A stretch of 56,950 bases of DNA from RGIG4140 sp045632845 (lineage in GTDB: Bacteria; Pseudomonadota; Alphaproteobacteria; CAAHEQ01; UBA3637): assembly GCA_045632845.1 (NCBI GenBank), contig JAZQXL010000010.1:1-56950 (forward strand), in the 5' to 3' direction. Under the pieces are notes generated by a model, which had not been told where the DNA came from, searched no databases, and saw only the letters and a list, made by a program, of their open reading frames with translations. The position numbers and the translations under genes are program-made. Shown piece after piece: positions 33,730 through 42,778 of this stretch; position 1 is the stretch's first letter, and every line of letters begins with the position of its first letter.

Positions 33730-35583
33730 TTAAGCCAATCCACTTAAAACAAAATTGGTTAATCGTTTTGAAAATGCCGCTGGATCTTTCAAAGGTTCAC
33801 CCTCAGCAATCAACGTTTGATCAAACAAAACTTGAATTGCATCATCAACCATTGTTTCAGATTCTTTTTTATCAATTAAAGAAGCCAAACGATGAATAAC
33901 TTGGTGACGTGGGTTCACCTCCAACACACGATCACTATTCATAGCAATTTGTTGACCATGTGCTTTCATCATCCGTTCTAAATTCAAGCTCATCATGCCT
34001 GATGGTGTAATCAAAGCAAAAGGGCTTTTTGTTAATCTGTCAGTTGTTTTAACATCTTTAACATTTTCTTTTAAAACTTCTTTAATACGTTTCAACAATT
34101 GAGCTTCAACTTCTTTTTCTAAACCAGCTTCTTGCGGTTCATTTTCAAGTTTGATTTTTTCAATATCAGAACCTGCATGCATCACTGAAAGAATTTTTTT
34201 ACCTTTATGCTCTTGATATGTTTGAATCCAAAATTCATCAATTGGATCTGTTAACAAAAGAACATTGATTCCCCTTGCTGCAAATCCCTCTAACTGTGGA
34301 TTATTCTTCAAAGCATTCAAATCTGTCCCTGTCAAATAGTAGATATTTTCTTGCTCTGGCTTCATTGAAGCAATATACTCATCAAAACTTGTGAGCGCAT
34401 CCTCTTTTGTTTGATGGAATCTGCAAAGAGCTGCAATTTCATCTCTTTCTTCCACGGGTTCATACAAACCTTCTTTAAACACAATGCCAAAGCTATCCCA
34501 AAATTTTTGATAATCTGCTTTATCTTCTGAACGTTTTTTAAGTTCTGTTAAAATACGTTTAACAATCCCTTTTTTAATTTTTTGCATAACAGGTGTTTTT
34601 TGCAACATTTCGCGTGATACGTTCAAAGGCAAATCATTTGTATCAATAACCCCTGTTACAAAACGTAAGAAAAATGGCATCAATTCAGGCAAATCATCTG
34701 AGATGAAAACACGATTCACATACAATTGCAAATTAGATTTTCTGTCTGGTTGAAACAAATTAAATGGAGGTTTTGTTGGAACAAATAATAAAGCTGTGTA
34801 ATCTATTGTCCCTTCTGCTTTATAATGCATTGTCATCCAAGGATCATCAAATGCATGTGAAACAGATTGATAGAAATCCTTATATTGTTCTGTTGTAATT
34901 TCAGATTTTGGACGGGTCCACAATGCACTTGCAGAGTTGATTGTTTCTTCTTTCGAATCCTCTTTTAAAACAATTGGAATTGAAATATGGTCAGAATATT
35001 GACGAACCAAATGACGCAATCTAATTGGTTCCAAAAATTCTTTTGCATCTTCTTTTAAATAAAGTGTAATGCTTGTTCCAATTGGCAAAGAATCATCTTG
35101 CGTAATTGTGAAAGATTCAGCCCCTGTTGATTCCCAAATATAACCTTTTTCATCCCCTGCTTTTTTTGTTTTAACAATAACTTTATCAGCAACCATAAAT
35201 GCAGAGTAAAAACCAACACCAAATTGGCCAATCAAAGCCATGTCTTTTTGCTTATCACCTGTTAATGATTTGATAAATTCAGCTGAACCAGAACGAGCAA
35301 TCGTCCCTAAATGATTAACCAAATCATCTTTATTCATCCCAATCCCATTATCTGTGATTGTTAAGGTGTTTTCTTTTGCGTTCGGTTCCAAAAGAATCTT
35401 AAAAGGAGTTGTTTGTTTAGCAAGTTCTGGATGCAACAATAATGCGTAGCGCAATTTATCAGATGCATCAGATGCATTTGAAATAAGCTCTCTTAAAAAA
35501 ATTTCTTTATTTGAATACAACGAGTGAATAACAATATCTAAAACCTTGCTAACCTCAGCTTTAAACTCTATTTTTTCTTCCAT
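33730..35583 (-). CDS. htpG: Hsp90 chaperone HtpG
   Basis: A 617-residue Hsp90. The GHKL ATPase domain is at the N-terminus, with LRELISNASDASDKLRY, ITDNGIGM and GQFGVGFYSAFM, which hold the ATP-site Asn, Asp and Gly residues. The middle domain contains FISDDLPELMPFFLRFV and the catalytic-loop region LPLNVSREMLQ. The C-terminal dimerisation domain ends normally without MEEVD, as in bacteria. The length is typical. The upstream region has an RpoH-type promoter like that of clpB. Confidence 0.97.
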   Translation of the reverse strand: MEEKIEFKAEVSKVLDIVIHSLYSNKEIFLRELISNASDASDKLRYALLLHPELAKQTTPFKILLEPNAKENTLTITDNGIGMNKDDLVNHLGTIARSGSAEFIKSLTGDKQKDMALIGQFGVGFYSAFMVADKVIVKTKKAGDEKGYIWESTGAESFTITQDDSLPIGTSITLYLKEDAKEFLEPIRLRHLVRQYSDHISIPIVLKEDSKEETINSASALWTRPKSEITTEQYKDFYQSVSHAFDDPWMTMHYKAEGTIDYTALLFVPTKPPFNLFQPDRKSNLQLYVNRVFISDDLPELMPFFLRFVTGVIDTNDLPLNVSREMLQKTPVMQKIKKGIVKRILTELKKRSEDKADYQKFWDSFGIVFKEGLYEPVEERDEIAALCRFHQTKEDALTSFDEYIASMKPEQENIYYLTGTDLNALKNNPQLEGFAARGINVLLLTDPIDEFWIQTYQEHKGKKILSVMHAGSDIEKIKLENEPQEAGLEKEVEAQLLKRIKEVLKENVKDVKTTDRLTKSPFALITPSGMMSLNLERMMKAHGQQIAMNSDRVLEVNPRHQVIHRLASLIDKKESETMVDDAIQVLFDQTLIAEGEPLKDPAAFSKRLTNFVLSGLA

Positions 35584-35613
35584 TATTTCATTTTCCTTTC
35601 ATCTTGATACATA

Positions 35614-35644
35614 CTGATATAATCTTTTTTTATTAAATTACAAG
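35614..35644 (-). promoter_or_regulatory. RpoH (sigma32)-type heat-shock promoter of htpG
   Basis: Minus-strand CTTG (35641-35644), a 17-base spacer and ATTATATCAG (35614-35623). Against the alphaproteobacterial RpoH consensus CYTATNTNNG only the first base differs. The spacer length is the same as in the clpB element. Confidence 0.75.
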
Positions 35645-35704
35645 AGTCAAAATAAATTATCTATTTGCAAGTAGCACAAGTTATCTATTTTTTCAATATC
35701 CTTG

Positions 35705-35733
35705 TTGACTTTTAATAAAAAATATGATACTTA
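35705..35733 (+). promoter_or_regulatory. Putative mipZ promoter
   Basis: A strong -35 TTGACT (35705-35710) is followed after 17 bases by a weak -10 TACTTA (35728-35733). The leader of about 110 bases to the ATG at 35849 is AT-rich and shows no other recognised element. Confidence 0.4.
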
Positions 35734-35848
35734 TTCCAAAAGATTGAAGAAAATTGTTACAACACTTGTTTTCTTTATGATAGAAAACAAATTTTTTTAT
35801 CTAAAAAAACAAGCTGTTAGTTAACCATCAGTTTTAAGGAAAATTAAG

Positions 35849-36655
35849 ATGACTGCTCATGTAATTGTTTTTGCCAACGAAAAAGGTGGCACAGGAAAAT
35901 CAACCCTTGCTATGCATATCATTGTCGCATTGTTGCGCCTTGGGAAAAAGGTTGTTTCTTTTGACTTGGATTATCCACAAGGCTCTTTAACACACTATAT
36001 TGAAAATAGAGAAAGCTTTTTAAAAAGCATGGGAACCCCAATCCCAATGCCAAGTCATACACATTGGACTGAAGAAGTTGCAAAAATTTATACCATCCGT
36101 GGTCAAATTGAAAAAGCAAAAGAAGTCGCTGATTTTGTCATTGTTGACACACCAGGTAGCAACAGCGAATATTCTCAAGAAGCTATGGTTTTAGCTGATA
36201 CACTAATCACTCCTTTAAACGACAGTTTAATTGACTTAGACGTATTGGCTCAAGTAGATACAAACACATTCAAAATTAAAGGACCTAGCCACTTTTCACA
36301 AAAAGTTTGGTCAACACGTCAACAACGCATGATTGAACGCAAACCACCTCTTCATTGGTTGATTGTTCGCAATCGTTTGACATACACAAAGAGCAAAAAC
36401 TCAAAATTAATGACAACACTTTTAAACGCACTTTCAAGACGCATTCATTATACTCTTGCAGCAGGCGTTTCTGATCGTGTTATTTACAGAGAATTGTTCT
36501 TAAAAGGTCTCACAATGATGGATTTGAAAGAAAATGGTTTGAACATGCACACTTCACCATCAGCATTGAGTGGTCGACAAGAAATTATCAGTGTCCTTCA
36601 AAATATTTTCCAAAGAGACTTGCAAAGTAGCCCTGCAGATGATATAAAAGCTTAA
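35849..36655 (+). CDS. mipZ: Division-plane positioning ATPase MipZ
   Basis: A 268-residue ParA/MinD-superfamily ATPase. The deviant Walker A is NEKGGTGKSTLAMHI, followed by SFDLDYPQGSLTHYIENR, VIVDTPGSNSEYS (Walker B region), TPLNDSLIDLDVL, and the MipZ-specific segments LIVRNRL and DRVIYRELFLKGLTMMDL. MipZ binds ParB at the poles and forms a gradient that keeps FtsZ at midcell. It is a marker of Alphaproteobacteria. It is probably co-transcribed with pgm, 30 bases downstream. It could be confused with ParA, but the order of the C-terminal motifs fits MipZ closely. Confidence 0.93.
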   Translation: MTAHVIVFANEKGGTGKSTLAMHIIVALLRLGKKVVSFDLDYPQGSLTHYIENRESFLKSMGTPIPMPSHTHWTEEVAKIYTIRGQIEKAKEVADFVIVDTPGSNSEYSQEAMVLADTLITPLNDSLIDLDVLAQVDTNTFKIKGPSHFSQKVWSTRQQRMIERKPPLHWLIVRNRLTYTKSKNSKLMTTLLNALSRRIHYTLAAGVSDRVIYRELFLKGLTMMDLKENGLNMHTSPSALSGRQEIISVLQNIFQRDLQSSPADDIKA

Positions 36656-36685
36656 TAATAGCTTTTATACCTTGCAGGAGGAAAA

Positions 36686-38314
36686 ATGGACATTCAAGTC
36701 GTAAAAACAGAACCATATTTTGACCAAATTTGTGGGACTTCTGGCTTAAGAAAAAAAGTCAGTGTTTTCAAGCAACCTAATTATTTGGAAAATTTTGTTC
36801 AATCTCTTTTCAACTCCCTTGACGGATTCGAAGGAAAAACACTTGTTATCGGTGGCGATGGTCGTTATTTTAACAATCAAGCCATTCAATCTATTATCAA
36901 ACTTGCTATTGCAAATCAATTTGGTCGGTTAATTATTGGCCAAAATGGTATTTTATCAACCCCTGCCGCTTCACACCTCATCACAAAAAGAGAGGCTTTT
37001 GGCGGCATTATTTTGTCAGCCAGCCACAACCCTGGTGGACCTAACCACGATTTTGGCATCAAATATGATACCGCTGATGGTGCGCCAGCTCCTCAAAGTT
37101 TAACAGACAAAATCACTGAACATGCAAAAACAATTGATCACTATTGGTCAGTTGCTATTAAAGACATTAAATTATCAGAAATTGGTGAAGAAACAATTGG
37201 CAATACAGTTATTGAAATTGTTGATCCTGTTAAAGATTATGCAGATTATATGCAAGAAATTTTTGATTTCGATGCTATTCGCAGTTTGTTCAAATCTGGC
37301 TTTAAAATGTCATATGACGCATTAAATGCCGTAACGGGTCCCTATGCTTCATATATTTTTGAAACATTGCTTGGGGCTGAAGAAGGAACTGTTTTAAACA
37401 AAACACCACTTCCAGATTTTGGTGGTCTTCATCCAGAACCAAATTTAACTTACGCAAAACATTTTGCTAACATGATGTATCAAGATGATGCTCCTGATTT
37501 TGGAGCAGCTTCAGATGGAGATGGTGACAGATATATGATTTTGGGTAAAAAGTTTTTTGTTACACCATCAGACAGTCTTGCAATCATTGCTAAATATATG
37601 GAAGAAATCCCTTTCTATAAAGGCAGATTTTATGGTATTGCAAGATCCATGCCAACAGCACCAGCTGTTGACGCTGTTGCAGCAAAAAAATCTTTACCAC
37701 TTTATGCAACCCCTACAGGGTGGAAATTTTTTAGCTCTCTTTTAAATGCTAAAAAAATCTCTCTTTGTGGTGAAGAAAGCTTTGGTACAGGTTCATTCCA
37801 TTTGTGTGAAAAAGATGGCATTTGGGCAATTTTATTTTGGTTAAACATTATCGCAATCACAAATAAATCTGTACAAGAATTAACATACGATTTGTGGAAT
37901 GAACACGGCCGTATATTCACCTCAACACAAAGTTATGAGGGATTAGAAGTTGAACCAACAAATCAAATGATGGATGCCTTAAAAGAAAAATTAGAATCCC
38001 TTAACGGGCAAACAATTTACAACCACAAAATTATCTCCACATCAGTATTTAATTATACCGATCCAATCACTGGGGATGAAGCTAAAAATCAAGGATATAT
38101 CATTGAATTTGAAGATGGAAGAATCTTCTGCCGTTTATCAGGAACTGGCAGCTCTGGCGCAACACTTCGTCTTTATTATGCTTGCAAAACAACTCAAAAA
38201 GAATTGTTTGAATTAGACCCTGTTGTTGCTTTGGATGATTTTATTAAAGCATCTAATGAAATTTTACAAATTAAAGAATACACAGGAAAGGATGCTCCAA
38301 CTGTTGTTACTTAA
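36686..38314 (+). CDS. pgm: Alpha-D-glucose phosphoglucomutase
   Basis: A 542-residue enzyme that interconverts glucose 1-phosphate and glucose 6-phosphate. The phosphoserine loop is ILSASHNPGGPNHDFGIKY and the Mg loop is ASDGDGDRYMILG. The sugar-binding loop is GEESFGTGS, and the phosphate-binding loop is RLSGTGSSGATLRLY. These are the eukaryote-like/Agrobacterium-type PGM signatures (TSGLRKKV opening), not the PgcA type. It supplies UDP-glucose for envelope sugars or glycogen. A strong GCAGGAGG site precedes the ATG. It is followed by a terminator at 38334. Confidence 0.96.
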   Translation: MDIQVVKTEPYFDQICGTSGLRKKVSVFKQPNYLENFVQSLFNSLDGFEGKTLVIGGDGRYFNNQAIQSIIKLAIANQFGRLIIGQNGILSTPAASHLITKREAFGGIILSASHNPGGPNHDFGIKYDTADGAPAPQSLTDKITEHAKTIDHYWSVAIKDIKLSEIGEETIGNTVIEIVDPVKDYADYMQEIFDFDAIRSLFKSGFKMSYDALNAVTGPYASYIFETLLGAEEGTVLNKTPLPDFGGLHPEPNLTYAKHFANMMYQDDAPDFGAASDGDGDRYMILGKKFFVTPSDSLAIIAKYMEEIPFYKGRFYGIARSMPTAPAVDAVAAKKSLPLYATPTGWKFFSSLLNAKKISLCGEESFGTGSFHLCEKDGIWAILFWLNIIAITNKSVQELTYDLWNEHGRIFTSTQSYEGLEVEPTNQMMDALKEKLESLNGQTIYNHKIISTSVFNYTDPITGDEAKNQGYIIEFEDGRIFCRLSGTGSSGATLRLYYACKTTQKELFELDPVVALDDFIKASNEILQIKEYTGKDAPTVVT

Positions 38315-38333
38315 TAAAAAAACAACCCATAAA

Positions 38334-38365
38334 AAAACCCTCCACTAAGGAGGGTTTTATTTTTT
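38334..38365. terminator. Bidirectional terminator between pgm and the parvulin gene
   Basis: A perfect ten-pair stem (AAAACCCTCC at 38334-38343 with GGAGGGTTTT at 38349-38358), a 5-base loop and flanking A and T tracts, between two convergent genes. Confidence 0.92.
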
Positions 38366-38377
38366 AAAAACACCAAA

Positions 38378-39481
38378 TTATTGAGCTGGTTTTTCTTCAG
38401 CTTTTTGTTCTTCAACAGGAGCTGCTGGTTCTTCAGCTTTAACTTCTGCAGCAACTTCAGCTTTTGGAGCTTCTTCTACAACAGCTGGTTCTGCTTCAGC
38501 TTCTACTGTTGGTTCTAAAGCCATATCAGAAGTTTCTTCTTCTGTTACAGCAGCTTTGTCTTCTTGCAAACTTGGAACCAAAACTTCTGCACCAAAACGT
38601 TCATGTTCTGCAGCAATTAATTCTGGAACTTTTTGTTGGAAAATTTGCTTGCGCAAAAACTCTTTCATTTCTTCAAATGCTGGAGGAGCTGCTAATCTAC
38701 GATCTTCAACCAAAACAATGTGCCAACCAAATGATGTTTTAATTGGAGCTGAAAGTTGACCGACTTTCATTCCAAATACTGGTTCTGTAAATGCAGGGAT
38801 CATCATATCTTTTCTAAAGTATCCCAAATCACCACCATTATTAGCACCTGCATCTAATGATTTTGTATTAGCCAGCATTTTAAAATCTGCACCAGCTTTT
38901 AATTGGACCAAAAGATCTTTTGCTTCTTTTTCTGTTTTAACCAAAATATGACGAGCACGGATTTCATCTTGTCTTGGGAAATTTTTGATTTGTTCTAAAT
39001 AAATTGTTTTCAAATCATCATCTGAAACTGTTTTTGTAAATTTATCAACTAAATAAGCTTCAAACAAAATAGCATTGATTCGTTGTTGAACAACTGGATT
39101 TTTTTCAACATCAGATGATTCGACAGCTTTTTTCAAAACCTTTTCAGCAACAACATCTTTAACAAGTTGTGGATAAATATCTTCAAATGGAAGTTCAGCC
39201 AATTGTGGAACTTGTGAAACCAATGTTTCAACTTCTGACATATAAACTGGATCACCATCAACTGTAGCAATAACTTTACTGTCATTTGTTAATGTTGACA
39301 AACCTGGTAAACGGACCCAGTTGTTTGCTGCAATAGCCCAAATTGCAATTGCACCAACAGCCAATGCTGAAACTAAAATTGTACCTGTTTTTAACTTTGA
39401 TTTTGAACAACATTCACAAGGTTGTTCTTCTGTTTTTTCAATAACAGGTTCTTCATTAACTTTTTTTGATTTTTGAGCCAT
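38378..39481 (-). CDS. Parvulin-type peptidyl-prolyl isomerase, membrane anchored
   Basis: A 367-residue protein with a short cytosolic N-terminus containing a Cys cluster (PCECCSK), one membrane helix (about 33-52), and a SurA/PrsA-like helical region (about 55-165). The rotamase domain (about 170-265) reads RARHILVKTEKEAKDLL, NGGDLGYFRKDMMIPAF and FGWHIVLVEDRR. The tail of about 80 residues is low-complexity Ala/Glu/Pro/Val (disordered, acidic). It probably folds exported proteins at the outer face of the inner membrane, as PrsA/PpiD-type foldases do. It has its own promoter at 39517. Confidence 0.9.
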   Translation of the reverse strand: MAQKSKKVNEEPVIEKTEEQPCECCSKSKLKTGTILVSALAVGAIAIWAIAANNWVRLPGLSTLTNDSKVIATVDGDPVYMSEVETLVSQVPQLAELPFEDIYPQLVKDVVAEKVLKKAVESSDVEKNPVVQQRINAILFEAYLVDKFTKTVSDDDLKTIYLEQIKNFPRQDEIRARHILVKTEKEAKDLLVQLKAGADFKMLANTKSLDAGANNGGDLGYFRKDMMIPAFTEPVFGMKVGQLSAPIKTSFGWHIVLVEDRRLAAPPAFEEMKEFLRKQIFQQKVPELIAAEHERFGAEVLVPSLQEDKAAVTEEETSDMALEPTVEAEAEPAVVEEAPKAEVAAEVKAEEPAAPVEEQKAEEKPAQ

Positions 39482-39516
39482 TTTTTTCTCCTTTTTTATT
39501 ACATCTCAATAAGTTT

Positions 39517-39545
39517 TTTATAAAATTTTTTTTATAAAAAATCAA
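39517..39545 (-). promoter_or_regulatory. Promoter of the parvulin gene
   Basis: Minus-strand -35 TTGATT (39540-39545), a 17-base spacer and -10 TATAAA (39517-39522), about 35 bases before the ATG, followed by an AAGGAG ribosome site. Confidence 0.65.
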
Positions 39546-39589
39546 ACCTTATTTTTAAGATAAATTCAAAAAAAGAAAAAACAAGTAAA

Positions 39590-39991
39590 TCATCTCAATC
39601 TTCTTGAAAGTTCACCGATAAATCCTTTTGCAATTGATGGGTGAAGTGACATCACTTGATACAATCTATGTCCACTTATTTTTAACACACAAGTACTCTC
39701 AATTGCTTTAACTTGATATGGCAAAACCGCAGGTGATAAAACTGTCGTTTCACCAAAAAATTGACGTGGCCCAAACTCAAGGATAACATCTTCGCCCAAA
39801 ATAGCTTGAGCCTTCCCACTTAAAACAATAAACAAAGCCGTATTTTCTTTTTGATTATCCAACAAAACATCACCAACTTTAAATGTTTTTTCTTCAGCAG
39901 AAGAAATCAAATCTGACAACGCCATTTCAGATGCATTTTCAAACATAGGAATATTTTTTAAAATTAAAACCTTTTCAAACGTAATAGACAT
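39590..39991 (-). CDS. Stand-alone cyclic-nucleotide-binding-fold protein
   Basis: A 133-residue protein that is a single CRP/cNMP-type beta-barrel without a DNA-binding helix-turn-helix. The segments FKVGDVLLDNQKENTALFIV, LSGKAQAIL and GPRQFFGETTVLSP correspond to the barrel. The phosphate-binding cassette normally reads FGE-hydrophobics-R-x-A; here FGETTVLSPAVLPYQ keeps FGE but lacks the Arg-x-Ala, so cAMP binding is doubtful. It begins nine bases after the end of the transporter-like/HEAT gene. The same domain is fused to such transporters in other bacteria. Confidence 0.8.
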   Translation of the reverse strand: MSITFEKVLILKNIPMFENASEMALSDLISSAEEKTFKVGDVLLDNQKENTALFIVLSGKAQAILGEDVILEFGPRQFFGETTVLSPAVLPYQVKAIESTCVLKISGHRLYQVMSLHPSIAKGFIGELSRRLR

Positions 39992-40000
39992 ATCAAACCT

Positions 40001-42775
40001 CTAATTTTCTAAAATTGTATCTAACGACTGCAGCACTAGTTGACTTGTTGGCAATGTCAACAATACACGATGACGTTCTTCTTCATTTTTTTCCAACTTA
40101 CAAAACGCCCAAATAGCAGCTTCTAACACAAGTGGATTTTTTGCTTTTAAATATCCTTTCACAACACCTAATGAATCTTGACTATCTAACATTCTCAAAC
40201 AATAAAGTGCTGTTGTTTTAATCCAATCTGGCAATAAAAAAGGAGCATCCTTCAGCAATTCACAAATATCTTGAGCAGCAGAATCAACTGTAACATCGAC
40301 CTGAGTCACGGACCGTTCATCAACTTTAATCTCTTCTAAAGCCATCTTAACAAGTCGATATAATTTTTTAGGCAACATATCTTGCAATGAACTTAATGCC
40401 AATGCTTTTGAATCTTCTTTTTTCATAAGGAGCAAGCGAACAGCCTTTTCATACAAAGAATTATCTTTCAGCAAAAGAAGTTGATATAAAATCGTTTCTC
40501 TTGTTTCTTCAACATCCTCCATAATCGCACGCATTAAAAATGCGTATACCTCACTTGTTTGAGGAAATGAAACTTGTTTATATCTATGTAACAAATGGGT
40601 TAACCACAAAATCCGATTAACATCTTTTTGAATTCCACTAACTAGCAAAGTATATTTGTTTTTATGAACCCAAAAAATACCGCTATCAATCATCCCTTGA
40701 ATGATTGTTTTTCTAAGCTTTTGATTACCGATTTGAAGAGCTCTCAATAAAATTTGCTTGCCCTCTCCACTTGGTAACATTGTTAAAAAGAGAATAAGTG
40801 TTTTCAATCGAATCGCTGGAATTTCTGGATTGTTAATTGTTCTTTCAATCAAAGGAAAAGCATTTATTCCATAACTTTTCAATGCGACCAATGCATTTTC
40901 TCTTAGTTGAACATCATCTAATGAGGTAATAATAACTGGCAAACATTCTGGATGCATGATTTTTGATGCAACTAATAAAGCTTTTGAAGCAACAACTGGT
41001 GTTGTGCTTTTCAACAAACGCATTAATAACCGGACAAGACCAACCGAAGGTGCCCATTCAATAATCGACAATGCTAATAAATTATCTTTAATCCGTTTTG
41101 AATCAACCAGTTTTTGCAAACCCTCCACAGCCAAAAGAGCTGGAGCACCGCCTGTTTTTAAAAATCCACACATAGCTCCTATTCTCAGTTTTTTATCATC
41201 CAAATAGGGTAAAAATGCATTAATTCCATTAAACTCTTTTTCTTCATATGCAATTTGAATTAACAAACTAAGTGCTCGACACCTAACTTTAATAGAGGCA
41301 TCTTTTAAAAAGACAAGTTCAATTGTTTTTTCATGTCTTGATAACGTATATAAAGAAGCCATCTTTTCAAGAACATACAAACGCACACTCTCGTTCTTGT
41401 GTTTTAATGATTTTAACAACCACTTCAAATAAAACCATTTATTAGATACTTCTAATACTCTTAAAAAATAGATAACATCATTTTTGTACTCTACAGCGAT
41501 ATGCTTTTGAATGTAACTAACAACCTTTTTATCAATCAAAAGCAATGGACCACCTCGCCATGCCCGAATTTTGAGTAATTTGATCAACAAAGAATTATAA
41601 AATTTCAATGATAGCATCCCCGCTGCTACCAATGCTATTGCAAAAAGGGATAAAACCAGTGACAAATTTTTAAAATAAATACAACATAATGCCCCAGTCA
41701 AAAAACCCAATGGTTCGATAACAACCCATCTTGTTTTATTAATACTTTTTCCCAACCCTTGATTTAACAAACGAAGCAGTGCATTAACAAAATTTTCAAA
41801 ATACAACAACATCGACAATGATGCTAAAATTGTACCGATAAAAACCCAAAAAAAGGATTCCGTTATCATCCCAACAAGAACGCTAACAATCCCAACAAGA
41901 AACAAAACAATCCCACCAGATATCATATAAAAATATCTAGTTCTAAACAAAAGAATACCGCTTAAAAAACCTAAACACCCTAGGGTCATCCACCAATAGA
42001 GCATAAATTGTAAAACTTCTAAGGTGTTAAATTTGCTTCCCAAATACTGATAAAAGACAAAATCTGAAATACATTTAATTGCAAAAAAAGAAAAACAAAA
42101 CAAACAAATACTGCGAACAAGTTTTAATTCAGATAAATCTTTAACCTCACCAGTTTTTGCAACAAAAACATCTTTTTCAACAGGAATAAACTTGGTTAAA
42201 ATATATAAAGAAAAATAACATCCCAACAATAAAATAAAAGAGATATAAAGTGTGCTATATGCCCCCAACTCTAAAACATATGTGAGAAATGCCCCAAAAG
42301 CAAAGCCTAAAAACAATGCCCCCGTTAAACAAACCCGCTTTAAACTTCCCAATTGCAAAGGGATAAATCTTGAAACAATCAAGAATAAAGAAGCGACAAA
42401 AAGTGAAAATAATGCATATTTCCCAACAAAAAGAAGGTGCATATAAATTTCACCAGAACGAGTTCCAACACCCCAAATGATAGGAGTCATCAAAATCAAG
42501 AGAATACTTAATGCTGTAATACTCCCATATCCTTTTCGTTTTGATAGACCACGATGGATATATCCCAAAAAAAACAATAAAAAAGAAACAAAGAGTAAAT
42601 CATATCCCAACAAAAACAATTTTGAGTTTTCAACAAACAAACGAACTGTTGCCGCATCAAAACAAGAAAGACCGATCCCCAAACAAAAAGACAACATCAT
42701 AAGCAGAAACAACATTCCCAAATGAAACCCTGGAATTGTTGAAACTGAAATAAAAGCTTTTTTTAAAAACGTCAT
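40001..42775 (-). CDS. Nucleotide-transporter/MFS-like membrane protein with HEAT-repeat C-terminus
   Basis: A 924-residue protein. The first about 400 residues contain 11-12 hydrophobic helices. The rest is soluble and built from helical repeats of 30-40 residues that fit HEAT repeats (for example KHKNESVRLYVLEKMASL, DASIKVRCRALSLLIQIAYE and VASKALLVASKIMHPECL). Membrane proteins that join a TLC (ATP/ADP carrier)-like or MFS-like domain to HEAT repeats and a cNMP fold are known in several phyla. The segment RWVVIEPLGFLTGALC in the membrane part resembles the TLC-like fold, but the call is not firm. The transport substrate is unknown. It lies four bases after ftsY and before the cNMP gene in the same operon. 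Confidence 0.65.
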   Translation of the reverse strand: MTFLKKAFISVSTIPGFHLGMLFLLMMLSFCLGIGLSCFDAATVRLFVENSKLFLLGYDLLFVSFLLFFLGYIHRGLSKRKGYGSITALSILLILMTPIIWGVGTRSGEIYMHLLFVGKYALFSLFVASLFLIVSRFIPLQLGSLKRVCLTGALFLGFAFGAFLTYVLELGAYSTLYISFILLLGCYFSLYILTKFIPVEKDVFVAKTGEVKDLSELKLVRSICLFCFSFFAIKCISDFVFYQYLGSKFNTLEVLQFMLYWWMTLGCLGFLSGILLFRTRYFYMISGGIVLFLVGIVSVLVGMITESFFWVFIGTILASLSMLLYFENFVNALLRLLNQGLGKSINKTRWVVIEPLGFLTGALCCIYFKNLSLVLSLFAIALVAAGMLSLKFYNSLLIKLLKIRAWRGGPLLLIDKKVVSYIQKHIAVEYKNDVIYFLRVLEVSNKWFYLKWLLKSLKHKNESVRLYVLEKMASLYTLSRHEKTIELVFLKDASIKVRCRALSLLIQIAYEEKEFNGINAFLPYLDDKKLRIGAMCGFLKTGGAPALLAVEGLQKLVDSKRIKDNLLALSIIEWAPSVGLVRLLMRLLKSTTPVVASKALLVASKIMHPECLPVIITSLDDVQLRENALVALKSYGINAFPLIERTINNPEIPAIRLKTLILFLTMLPSGEGKQILLRALQIGNQKLRKTIIQGMIDSGIFWVHKNKYTLLVSGIQKDVNRILWLTHLLHRYKQVSFPQTSEVYAFLMRAIMEDVEETRETILYQLLLLKDNSLYEKAVRLLLMKKEDSKALALSSLQDMLPKKLYRLVKMALEEIKVDERSVTQVDVTVDSAAQDICELLKDAPFLLPDWIKTTALYCLRMLDSQDSLGVVKGYLKAKNPLVLEAAIWAFCKLEKNEEERHRVLLTLPTSQLVLQSLDTILEN

Positions 42776-42778
42776 ATA

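Noticed and set aside
35645..35848. Repeated TTATCTATTT elements upstream of mipZ as a regulatory array
   Set aside because: Only two imperfect AT-rich copies (near 35657 and 35684) are present; this is expected by chance in such sequence.
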